Below, one piece after another: positions 24,874 to 34,668 of a stretch of DNA of 64,000 bases. Source of the DNA: Neofusicoccum parvum (Eukaryota; Ascomycota; Dothideomycetes; Botryosphaeriales; Botryosphaeriaceae); NCBI GenBank assembly GCA_020912385.1, contig CP087206.1, positions 4,154,001 to 4,218,000 of the forward strand, in the 5' to 3' direction. The stretch's first letter is position 1, and each line of letters begins with the position of its first letter. The notes beneath the pieces are model-generated. The model was not told the origin of the DNA. It worked only from the letters and a program-made list of their open reading frames with translations, and searched no databases. The translations under genes and the position numbers were made by a program.

Positions 24874-25796
24874 ATTGTGGGCTTGTTCAGCTTGCTGAAG
24901 CAAAGTTCGGCTGGAGATTGCATGATTACGAGGTCCATTTGGAAACTAATGTAATTGGGGGAGTTAAAGTATGTTATCTGAATGGAGTTCTCACTTTAAT
25001 AGTCTAGAAAAATGCTTTGCCGGTCATTGTTGTAATATTGTTACCCAACAGTCTTTGTGAATAATGGGCGGTACATGAAATCATGAAGTCCTTGAGCGGG
25101 TAAGTAACACTTGGATGGGAGGAGAAGACTGAAAAACGTGGCGTAATACGGAAATTCAATTTGAGTTAGACCGTCCACCCTTGCATTGAAAATCAGGGCG
25201 GATCAACCACATACGCCCGCATAATCACTTTCCCGTCCTGCACAGCCAACTCAAAGTACCAAATTGAAAGTAGTGCATAAGAGGCTTGTGGGAACTTGAA
25301 AGTGGTGGCAACGAAGGCGACACGTTAAGAGACAGGTTTCCGTCTGAGCGTTGAATAATCGTTGTCCGATAAATAAATGCGAAAGGCTTCTGGCAACATT
25401 TAACAAATTGCTCGTCTCTATGGGCATGACGTATGTCAAAAGGCAGGAACTGCCGCGAGAAAGTGAGGGGTAAATTGGTAAGCGGGCTGCAGGTGCTGCA
25501 GCCAAGCATGCAACATTGTTGGATTTAGTACCGACCACAGCATGCGTGGCTTACCGTTTCAGTGAGTCGCGATCATCCACATCGTGATTAGAGCGTCTGT
25601 GGCGTTTCTTTCCGTGTCTTTCTCAAATGCGGTCTATGCTGATAGGGTACCAAAGACTGCACCATCCGCGTCGCTGACAAAGGCAATGGGGTGGATGCTG
25701 AATCATACTTCTTGCTTGCATATAAAAAGTTCCTTGTTCATCGCAAGGATACATTCTTCTGTTCTCATGCTCCGTCACCACCATCACTCTGAATTG
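24874..25796. other. Intergenic region
   Basis: A 923-base gap between the ABC transporter and the secreted hydrolase. Frames on either strand are short and lack motifs. An in-frame ATG at 25641 and the open frame back to 25584 could extend the next gene, but would mask its signal peptide. Confidence 0.45.
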
Positions 25797-26924
25797 ATGA
25801 TGCAGTCTAGTCTCCTGGCTTTGTGTTTCCATCTCTCAGTCTTGGCACTTATTGATGCTCAACAGATTTTGCCATGGGACGAATGGCCACACCAGCGCAT
25901 ACTGGTAAACAAGGATGTCAGTATCCATCTGCGATATGCAGGATCTGGGCCACCCGTTCTGCTGTTGCATGGTAATCCACAGCACAGCGTAAGCGTCCCT
26001 TGATTAACCGTGGCGCATCTCGTGCTGAACACATCAAGCTCTCATGGCACGCCGTCGGGCCCATTCTGGCTCAAAACTTCACTGTAATCTGCCCTGACAA
26101 TCGCGGCGCCGGGGACTCAACCATTCCCTCAGATGGCAACTACACGGCAGCAGCTCATGCCGACGACGTCAAGGCCATTCTGGATTTTCTCGAGATAGAA
26201 GCCGCTTATGTCTTTTCACACGACAAGGGCGCTGGGTTTGCTGCTGCGTTTGCTGCTAAGTATCCCTCGTCAACGCGGCGCGTCGGCTTCTTCGAGTATG
26301 TGCTCCCGGGGTTCGGCTACGAAGACTTCTGGATTCCAAGCTCCGGCGGTGGCATCGGCTGGGACCTGTACAAGAACTGGCAGCTCGGATTCTTCTCCGT
26401 TCCCGACGCCGCGGCATACTTCATCAACGGGCGAGAAAAGGAGATGCTGGCTTGGTATTTCTACCACGCTTCGTACTCGGGCAACGAAGCAATCTCCCAG
26501 GATCATCTTAACCGCTACGCGACGAGCATCGGAAAGCCAGGCTTCCTCAGGAGCATGTTCAATGTGTTCTCTGTCTCAACAGTCACACAGGATGCCCGAT
26601 TCTTCAATGAGACAATCCGGGGGTCCGCCTTGCAAATGCCGGTATTGGCTGCCGGCGGCGAGGCAAGCTTTGGGTTGGCGGCACTGGAACAGACTTGGAC
26701 GGATGTTGGTAATAATGTGGCATTTGATGTCGTCCCAAAGGCCGGTCATTGGGTTTGTGAGTTGCGTCCCAGCCTCTGGAGCCCCCAGCTTTACTGACAA
26801 GAATCATAAAGTGGACGAAAATCCGGTTTGGGTTGCCCGACGCATCTCCGGTTTCATTGGAGAGGATAACAGCAGCCTTCCTACTGTTGACCTGAGCTGG
26901 CTGGCTGATAGGGTGACTTTGTGA
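25797..26924 (+). CDS. Secreted alpha/beta-hydrolase (epoxide hydrolase / haloacid dehalogenase-like fold group)
   Basis: Three exons: 25797-25988, 26039-26756 and 26812-26924, about 340 residues. The N-terminus is a signal peptide (MMQSSLLALCFHLSVLALIDA), so the enzyme is probably secreted, which is unusual for this fold group. The oxyanion motif is LLLHGNPQHS. CPDNRGAGDS is the conserved strand-loop. The nucleophile elbow SHDKGAGF contains an Asp, as in epoxide hydrolases and fluoroacetate dehalogenases, rather than a Ser. The catalytic His is in KAGHWVLDENP, which is only formed after removal of intron 2 (donor GTGAGT at 26757). Substrate unknown. Together with the gene at 18010, this makes two Asp-nucleophile hydrolases flanking the ABC transporter. 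Confidence 0.85.
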
Positions 26925-27006
26925 AGCACAGGTTGAGCAGGAACGCGGAGGATGTTGCTTCTGAGTCATTACCATAAACATTAGAAGGGTATATTACTTG
27001 TCGACC

Positions 27007-28302
27007 TTAATTCCATTTCCTCGGTGGGCCTCCAGGCATGTCGCCTGGTAGTTCCGCGACAAATTGGTTGCTTGCAGGCATCTCAGCAAAGTCTGTGACA
27101 TGACCAGAGAGCTCGTGCCTAGTGTTTGGTACTTCCAGCTCGGTGGCTCCGGCAGTCGTGGCTGTTCCGGGCCGTGGAGATAGTGGCGAAACCATGGTGG
27201 ATCCTCCCAAAGTGCTGTTCCAAGTTCCCTCGGGCGACACCAATTCCGCCGGAATGGTGGTGCTTCCTCGGCTGACTTGCGTGTCCTGGAGTTCCGTGAA
27301 TCCTTTCCCGCCTGGGCTTGAACTCTCCATTGATGATTCTGCTCCCTTCTTGCCCTTCAGCCGCCTTCTCCATAGCAGAAACGCTATTATCCCAACCGCC
27401 ATCACCCCTACCGCAATTCCAACGCCAAGTCCAATGGATGCGCCGGTGGAGAGCCCACTGTCGTCTGCTGGGGTGGTGGAAGCGGTGCTGGAGCCTGTTG
27501 CGGCACTCCCGCTTGATGTTGCAGTCGAGGTTGCCTCACTCGTCGAAGTTGGAGTGATAGTCACCCCTGACCGGGTTGGGTTGGTCTCCAGAACGTTCAA
27601 ATCAGAGGACTTCCATCGGACCTGGATGGCGTAGACGAGTGGCGTCGTAGTGATGTGAGTGGCAGTTGTTGCAGGGAGGATGTAGGTGGATGCTGTTGTG
27701 GCGATGCACTTGCTGTAGGTATAATCATCATACTCGTCGGTGGCCGTGCTCATGCATACATATCCACTAAACCACCAATTAGTATCGGCGGCCTGATCGA
27801 AGCCCGTGACACTCACATCGGGCAGCAAATGATGGCCGATTCCCCACTTTCCAGTGGTCCGCCGATGAAGGGTGTCCCGTTGCTCTCGATTGCATAAGAC
27901 GTTGGGAAGGCACATCCTGCAGTGTAGCTCTCCGGGCAAATCCCGGGGCTGTAGAATCTTCGGGCGATGTCAGCACTCAGCGTGCAGCCTCATTCCCGGA
28001 GATCACCAACCCATATTTGTAATTCCAGTACGTAGTAAATCCATTAGGCATGCATATTGAACTCGAGAGCGCGGGGGTGTCGTAGTTGACCCTTTTCTAA
28101 AGTTACACGGAGGAGCCCCAAAGTTGCAGAGGAGAGACATACCATGCGGACTCGGAGCAGAATTCCGGTGTTGCTTGGAGACTGTTAGCGTTGAAATTCT
28201 TAACGTCTGGACTGGGGCGCGGGAGGGCGCACTAAAGACGGTTGTGAGTGGCCCTGCCCCTCTGGGAAGGGTGGTGCTGGGAGCTGCTGTTGTGCTGCTC
28301 AT
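27007..28302 (-). CDS. Single-pass fungal membrane protein with Cys-rich ectodomain
   Basis: Several exons. The 3' exon from about 27777 to 27007 is clear. It carries a Ser/Thr-rich stretch, one transmembrane helix (IGLGVGIAVGVMAVGIIAFLLW), a basic stop-transfer RRRLKGKKG and a cytoplasmic tail. Upstream exons join to FCSESAW|VNYDTPALSSS, NYKYG|FYSPGICPES, then ICCP|IGYVC. This gives the Cys-rich YYSPGxCPxGY...CCPxGYxC ectodomain seen in many ascomycete type I membrane proteins of unknown function. The introns have GTATGT, GTTGGT and GTGAGT donors. The true first exon is unresolved: the ATG at 28302 starts a different frame from the FCSESAW exon, so another intron must exist near 28,200-28,250, or the start lies further upstream. 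The role may be cell-wall sensing; this is a guess from layout. Confidence 0.65.
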
Positions 28303-30018
28303 GGAGCCGGAAGGCGAGGTTAGGGACGGGTCGCGCGGAAGCAGAGGGCGGACGGGCTGAGTCGGTCGGGATGTTTCAGGGAAGCCAGCACGAGACAGAA
28401 AAGGAGTGTTATGGCGAGCGAAGCGCAGGTGGTCAATGTCAAGAATTCACAGGCAGCGCTTGACGTCAATGGCTGGCGGACTAAACGAAAGACGGGGACA
28501 AGCGCAACGGTGGTGAAAAGGTCTCAACACCTCGTGGGCGGCAGACTGGAAGTGACGGGCACCGCAATCTTATCGGCCAGGGCCAACGGCGGAGGACGTG
28601 TTCGATGCTTGTGCGCTAGCGACTCAAGACGATCATGGAACAGCGACCACCTGCTGATCCCCATCCAAAGACAGCGTCGAACCACACCAGAGGCCGGCCA
28701 GCCAACAAGAGGTGTTGTTTTGGTGCGGTTCGCTCCCCATGTGGAAGTTGCGCCACAAAAGACGCTTTCCTTACCGAGCTCTTGGGCTTGAACCGACGCG
28801 CAGACTAGAGATGTGACGTTCCATTTCTCGCGCGGAAGCGGCCCAGTGCGACCACCACGACGCCGGCCGGGGCTTTCTGGAAGCAGACGAGCGCGGCTGC
28901 TTTCCCAGGCCACACGCCCGCTCCTTCCAGAGCCTCCTCCACGCTCAATGGTGATCTCCATTGCGTCCTGGCCGGCGCGAGTCAGCCAAGGGGCTGGTGT
29001 GGCGCCCCGGACATGTTCGGCCACGGTCGGGCGGGTTGCAGTCCAAGCGGTCGTGCTTCGCCACAGGAGAAGAGCTCGTATTCCACCGTACCCATGACGA
29101 CACACTTGGTCGGCCACCAGGATTGAATCCGGGCTAGGCGGGTTGCGCCAGATGCATCGAGGTGGAAGCGCAGGTTGACGGCAGCGAGGGCGGGTGCCAG
29201 TGGGTAGCGACGAGTGCACGGGTGAAGGTGCTGGTGCGTCAGCGTGAGCGGGCGCGTACATAATCGGCGGGCGCGGGCACGGTCGGGGAACGCTGGGCGT
29301 CACGTGGCGGCGCAGGCGGTGAGTCACGCTGCCGGTCGCGCGTTTCAGCCAACTTCCCGACCTCCGCTACACCACCACCATCACCACCACCTCACACCCA
29401 TCGCGTCGTCCTTCGCTATCCATCCGTACCACCATCGCGCGACGAGTCGCAACGCCTGGAACCGCCCCGATCAGGCTCTGCCAGCAGTCGGCATCCCTCT
29501 CTTGGCCGGGCGTCGCGATCCAACATTGCTCCCGACCCTGTGGTGGCGGTCCTCTGGCCCAGCGCCTGGAACTGCTTCACGGGGTTTCGTGGACGCGAGT
29601 TGGCTTCCCGACGCCGCGCCTGGAACCGCTCCGGTCGGTTCTCTGCGGCGGAGGTTCTTCGGCGGCAACGCCTGGAACTTCCTCGCGAGCTCCTCCAGGT
29701 GGTCGTTCCCTGGCACGTCCCTGAGACGCCCCACTGCTGCCAGTCGTCTGCGGCGGCCGTCCTTCGGCTGACTCCGGAGTGCTTCCCTTCCAAGTCAAGG
29801 CTGCTTCTGAACGCCGTTCAAAAAGCCTGGGTGGGCGGGCAACCTGCACAACAGCAGGGGTTCGGGTTTGTATTCCAACGTTTTGCTTGAAAATTGATTG
29901 ACTGCAGACTCCGCGCCGAGCTACCGTCCAACATGCCCGTCCAGCGACGATCGCCGATATTGAAGGAAACAGTGGTGGCAGCGTGGCGGACCGATGAGGG
30001 CGATGTGTGCGGTCTCGG
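28303..30018. other. GC-rich intergenic region with degenerate repeats
   Basis: About 1.7 kb with overlapping Arg/Pro/Ala-rich frames on both strands (for example 28524-29327 minus and 29244-29771 plus), as expected by chance in GC-rich DNA. It includes a CAC-rich microsatellite near 29371-29393 and the GCCTGGAAC repeat array listed separately. It lies between the divergent genes at 28302 and 30019, so it should contain both promoters. Confidence 0.5.
29454..29678 (+). repeat. Degenerate tandem array around GCCTGGAAC
   Basis: The 9-mer GCCTGGAAC occurs exactly at 29454, 29564, 29618 and 29670. Spacings are 110, 54 and 52 bases, i.e. multiples of about 54. Following bases are related (CGCCCCGAT, TGCTTCACG, CGCTCCGGT, TTCCTCGCG). 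The array looks like a decayed minisatellite upstream of the gene at 30019. A translated repeat (AWNR...) in one frame has no other sign of coding. Confidence 0.55.
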
Positions 30019-31320
30019 ATGTGCAACGCCGTTAATGATCAAGATCCCAATCTCATGTTCACTGTGCTGCTTGACGAGAAGAAAGAACGCATGTTTGTGA
30101 GGATTGGACTGTCCGTCATGGTGAAAGGAGGCGGCCATCGCAAGCTCAGAGCCTTTGATTTCCTGGTCCCATTGTTTTCGAGTAGTGCAGAGAACCCCGC
30201 GCTGGACTTCTCGACCATCGACATTTCTAAAATCCAGGACGATTCCATCAGTGCCGCCGTCTCCAATGCCCGCTTGTCGAACTCCGGCCGGTATATTCGT
30301 GCCGAGTTCCACCTCGCCCAATGCGGCTTCATCGTCACGCCCTGGAAAGAAGACCCCCGATTCTCCACCTGTTCCGACACTTCGCTCGACCTTCTCAGCG
30401 GCCTTTTCTCCCTCTCTGAGTCCCGGATATTTGTTCTGTACATGGGGTTGAGTGACTATGCTGAAGCAGGCCTGAATCAGGTGAGGAGCTTGCTGCAGTC
30501 CAGGCAGCTCCGGCCGTGGTTGCCCGAGGAGACTGGCGTCTATGACGGACGTAGTGTCATGAATGTCAGCAGAGAACAAATCGAGAGTGGCCGGAAACAT
30601 CGGAGCCGGGGCAAGCACAATGGCGCGGCGAGTAGCAGGACAGATGCTCCAGTGATGACAGGAGAGCCTCCTCCGTACGACCTGGCCACGACGCTTGTAC
30701 CGAGGTCACCTTCAGATTCCGCCTGCCGTATCCCGAGCCCGTCCAATTCCTTCCTCGCCGAAGACTCTTGTGTGTCCGAGAGAAACGCCATCTTTGACAA
30801 AACTGCAAGGATATCCGTTGGTGCTCCATCTCAGATCACGGGGAAGCGGAAGCGCACAGGCTTGGCTGAGGAAGCTCTCCAACGAACCCTTTCTGACCGT
30901 CTCAAGCACTGGTTGTGCCTCGCGTTCAAGGAAAACGACCGTGTCTACGGACACATCATACTCCAACCATTCTTCGACGAGACAATTCCCAGCTGCATCG
31001 CCGAATGTGACGCCACCAAGTTTGACGTAGGCATCGCTTACGCCACGGCGGTGCTTGCTTGCGACCCGCAAGGTACATGCGACCTTTACTGGGCTCACCG
31101 GGATGAATTTCTCAAGTTGGTGGATGACATCAGAGCCTTGGTTCTTTGGTCTTTGCAGCGCGACGCGGGCGGGGAGCTTCGTCTTTGGCGCAGGCTCATG
31201 GATCTTGGCGGTGCTGCCCGTACAACATTGCATAGCGGTGATCGGCAGCCGTACGACGAGATCAAAGCCAGTATTGTCACTCAGCTTGTCTTAGAGAAGC
31301 CCTTGCAGCCCAGACATTGA
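30019..31320 (+). CDS. Hypothetical protein, about 433 aa, nuclear-looking
   Basis: An intronless frame starting at the in-frame ATG 30019 and ending at 31320. I do not recognise the family. The N-terminal 150 residues look globular (MFTVLLDEKKERMFVRIGLSVMV-like start, then HLAQCGFIVTPW and RIFVLYMGLSDYAEAGLNQ). The middle is Ser/Pro-rich, with basic patches (SGRKHRSRGKH, GKRKRTG) that could be nuclear localisation signals. The C-terminal 150 residues again look folded (LSDRLKHWLCLAFKEND, DEFLKLVDDIRALVLWSLQRD). Codon use and the length of the single frame support a real gene. It lies 346 bases upstream of a zinc-finger factor in the same direction. No enzyme motif is visible. Confidence 0.72.
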   Translation: MCNAVNDQDPNLMFTVLLDEKKERMFVRIGLSVMVKGGGHRKLRAFDFLVPLFSSSAENPALDFSTIDISKIQDDSISAAVSNARLSNSGRYIRAEFHLAQCGFIVTPWKEDPRFSTCSDTSLDLLSGLFSLSESRIFVLYMGLSDYAEAGLNQVRSLLQSRQLRPWLPEETGVYDGRSVMNVSREQIESGRKHRSRGKHNGAASSRTDAPVMTGEPPPYDLATTLVPRSPSDSACRIPSPSNSFLAEDSCVSERNAIFDKTARISVGAPSQITGKRKRTGLAEEALQRTLSDRLKHWLCLAFKENDRVYGHIILQPFFDETIPSCIAECDATKFDVGIAYATAVLACDPQGTCDLYWAHRDEFLKLVDDIRALVLWSLQRDAGGELRLWRRLMDLGGAARTTLHSGDRQPYDEIKASIVTQLVLEKPLQPRH

Positions 31321-31666
31321 TTGGCTGGATGCACAACGTACGTAGCGTTTATTAGTATATTATTACCCTGCAACCGACCTTACTCTCAAGAGCGTAACTG
31401 CGTGAGGCTTTATAATGTGTCCGGACGTAGTAGTCCGAGAGAGTACGCGACACCTGAACGGAAGTCCCGGCATGTCGTGTGTAGTAATACCCCATGAGTA
31501 AAGTTTACTGGGTTTCTTTAATGTTCCAATTACCGAAATGTACACAATTTTCTTCCCCACATCGTCACATCCCCGCATTCTTGCTCTTCATAAGCTCGTA
31601 GCTCCCAGCCGCACCGTTTCTAAATCCATCTACAAATATCTTCATCTTCACACGCACATTGTGTAA
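31321..31666. other. Intergenic region
   Basis: A 346-base gap between the unknown gene and the second zinc-finger factor. Apart from AT-rich stretches near 31350 and 31510, nothing is recognised. It is presumably the promoter of the gene at 31667. Confidence 0.5.
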
Positions 31667-34220
31667 ATGAACGCACACGATTCCACACCAGAATTCTTCT
31701 GCGCCGCCTGCTCAACCACCTTCACCCGTCTGGCCTGCCTGCAACGCCACCAGCTCTCCCGTATGCCCCGTTGACATCTCTCTCCTTGCGTGGCGCTAAT
31801 CCGCCGGCCCACGCAGATAGAAGTGACCGGCAGTGGCGCTGCGAATTCTGCAACCGGTCATTCAACAGAAGGTACACCATTAGCCAGTGCTTGAAAACGT
31901 AAACTTGTGGACGTGCTCTGATGGGATACATTCAGGGACGCTCTCAGCCGGCATACACAAACCTGCCGGTCGAGACTGAGCTCCGGATCTCTGGTCCCGA
32001 CACTAGCACGCTCACGGAGGGGGAAGAAGAGGCGCGCGTGCAGGAGATGTCATCGGCTTAAGCGGGCCTGTGACTTTGCCGTTCCCTGCGGAGCTTGTGA
32101 GGAAAAGTCGTTGGAATGCTCGTACGCTTTCTTGCGCGACGTGGGCGTTGACAGCATCGCATGCCAAGACCTGGCCGCAGAGCCGATCGAGCATGGCTGC
32201 AGTACTCGGGTGACCGCAGAGTTCAACGAAGTATCGGGATGCGAAAACTTGACCGATACGAACCAGCCAGAGGAAAGGCATGCTTTGACTTTGGATGTTG
32301 TCGAAGACTACTCAGCACTAGACGCGGATTCAAGTGTGCCTCCTTCTCAGCTCGCTTTGAACCCATGGCTTTATGAATACGTCGAGAACTTCCTTGTATC
32401 CTCAAGAGAGGTCTTGGTCAATAACCTACCTTTTCTCTTGACTTTCACCAGCACCACCGGTTTTGTGGAGTCTTTCGAGTGCGGCTCCACCATTGACAGG
32501 ACCCTCGTTCAGTCGGCTTACCTGTCCAGACTGGAGGAGTCAACTGCAGCATGCTCCGCGGAACCAGCAGTGACCGACTCCTCTTCTTCGCACCTGGAAC
32601 AGACTGCCTTCGCGCTCAACGACCGAGCCCTGGCATTCCTGCTAAGCGGTGTACCGTGGCCGGGCTGGCAAAGCGGATTCCGTGCGCTTGGAGCTGCGGA
32701 AATTTCCTTCGTCGACCAACAAGCGTCGCGCTCCTCTGCTCCCAACATGCCGGCGCAAGCCGAAGTCGACGCTCTTTCCGCTGTATCGGTCAACATTGTG
32801 ACGACATTAAGGGCAGCACTTTCCAGAAAGTACGAACGCAGCGCAACCGTGTGGTCAGCATCTCTTGAGCGTGATTGCACCCGTTTCTTCAGCCCTTTCA
32901 ATCTCGGGAGGTTCCTTGCGCTATTCTGGAGCAGCTGGTATCCGAACTGTCCGATCTTGCATCGACCGACGTTTCGGGTGTCGGAGGCGTCAGCTGAGCT
33001 GATTGCTTCGATGGCAGTCATTGGGGCGTGCTTGTCGCCTGATGATGGGGATAGAGCTGCCGCCAGGGTGTGGTTTGAGAGTGTTGAGCAGATGGTGTTC
33101 AGTCAGGGAGATTTCTCCGAGGACTTGATCGTGGCGGTGGGCGAAGATGTGAGCTCCTACTATCACCAACTCACAGCACTGCAGGCGGCATACTTTGTGT
33201 GTCTTTATCAGTCGTGGGAGGGCTCGAAGTCGAGCAGACAGAGTGCCAGGCGGCAAAGGTACACTCAAGTGATTGCAGTAAGTCTACCACGTCACTGTCA
33301 AAATTGTAATCTTCATCATCGAATACTAATAGAATTCACTACAGCTTTCGCGAAGCCTTCTTCCTCACTGCAGCCGCAAGAGTGCCTACCGCCAACCCCA
33401 GGAATCCGAATCTGGCTGGCGACACTTTATCGTCTGCGAGCAACTTATCAGGTAGTGATCTATATCTGACAAGATGGGCTCTGTCTAATCTCTTCATAAC
33501 AGGACCGTTACATACGTATTTCTCCTCGACTGTGGCTACGCCATCTTCCATAATACACCTCCGCGCATGTCCATCTCCGAGGTTTCCATTCCTCTCACCT
33601 GCAACGAACGCCTTTTCCAAGCCCCGTCCGCCACCTCTTTTGTCGAAGAACTTCACCGCTTCAACTCCACCCCTACAGCGGCAGCCCATCCCAACAACAT
33701 CCCCCTAAATGTTGCCATCGCCAACATTTGCGTCCCACACCTGAAGACGCCCGCGATCGGTATGTTCGCCGCAATGACCACGCTCAACCTGTTCGCCATT
33801 ATATCGGCATTCCACTCGCTCATTCACCACCTGAATGCTCTCCCGCAAGGTGCTGGTGGTCCAGCCAGCACAACCGTCATGAATGGGCTCAAAAACTGGC
33901 GCACCGTTTGGGTGGCGCGGATGCAGTCGACGACGGCGGACGAAGAGGACGAGCGGACGGAAGCAGTCGTGGGGGGAGCAGAGCAGGCGTGGAAAAGAGT
34001 CGGGTTCATTCGACATGCTCCCGAATTCTGGCAGCTGGCCTGTATCATGGTGCGGAAGGCCGGGTGGGGAGGTGTTGGGGGGAGTGCGGGTGCGGCGACG
34101 ACGTTGGAAGAGAACAAGGGAACAGAAGGACAGGCGCAGCTGCGTGGTTATGACGAGGCTGATATGGGACAGATCCACCGGCTGATCAGGCGGTTCAAAG
34201 ATATGGCGCTGGATATTTAG
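31667..34220 (+). CDS. C2H2 + Zn2Cys6 composite transcription factor
   Basis: Five exons: 31667-31760, 31817-31871, 31936-33277, 33345-33451 and 33503-34220, about 770 residues. Exon 1 codes for most of a first C2H2 finger (FFCAACSTTFTRLACLQRH), completed by exon 2. Exons 2-3 form a second finger (RCEFCNRSFNRRDALSRH). A Zn2Cys6 cluster follows (CRRCHRLKRACDFAVPCGAC ... C). The middle and C-terminal part is a fungal_trans-like domain (LFWSSWYPNCPILHRPTF; WRHFIVCEQLIR joined to TVTYVFLLDCGYAIFHNTPP). Because the first three exons are small, the finger region is missed if only the long frame from 32111 is read. The gene ends 450 bases from the P450/vanillyl-alcohol oxidase module and is a candidate regulator of it; that is inference from position. 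Confidence 0.92.
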
Positions 34221-34668
34221 GGTTTTTTGATGCGAGGCTAGCGGGTAGTTCGGAGTCGGCAGATGAGAACGGATCAGTGGCTGATGTTTTGTAACGTTTT
34301 CGGTGTAATCTTACGGGTTCCAACTTAATTTTTCGGCAAGAATGGTTGGGGGATGGTGTTTGGCTGGGCACGATCAGGCTCAGGCGGCTATGCAATGCGG
34401 GGGTGGTGAAAATGCCGGTGCCGGTGCTACCTCAACCACACTACTGTGGAAATCAACTCTGCTTACTACCCCACAAAAAACTAAGCGCACATCTGCAACC
34501 TTCACGAGCTCTTTATTGTCATCAGGATGAAGTCCCAGAAAATCTCATTTCAAATTGCCAACATAGTAATGACCGATAAAGACCTCGTCTACCCGAAAGA
34601 TGGACGCAAAAGACATTACGATTGAGATGGAGCGACCACATTTTCCACGTGATAGCATCTGCTCTGCA
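34221..34668. other. Convergent intergenic region
   Basis: A 448-base gap between two genes that converge. It holds one copy of the GGTRAAAATGCCGGTG motif at 34398-34427. I see no gene; the small frames at 34342-34579 lack motifs. Confidence 0.5.
34398..34427 (+). repeat. Isolated copy of the GGTRAAAATGCCGGTG motif
   Basis: GGTGGTGAAAATGCCGGTGC lies here, about 240 bases past the 3' end of the P450. It matches the three copies in the P450 promoter region (36672-36799) in the same orientation. The motif thus brackets the P450. Confidence 0.6.

Noticed and set aside
29101..29150. T-loop-like sequence suggesting a tRNA on the minus strand
   Set aside because: No matching acceptor and D-arm could be folded by eye; a tRNAscan run would decide.
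28524..29327. 267-codon minus-strand frame in the GC-rich gap
   Set aside because: Pro/Arg-rich, overlapped by frames on the other strand; looks like chance in GC-rich DNA.
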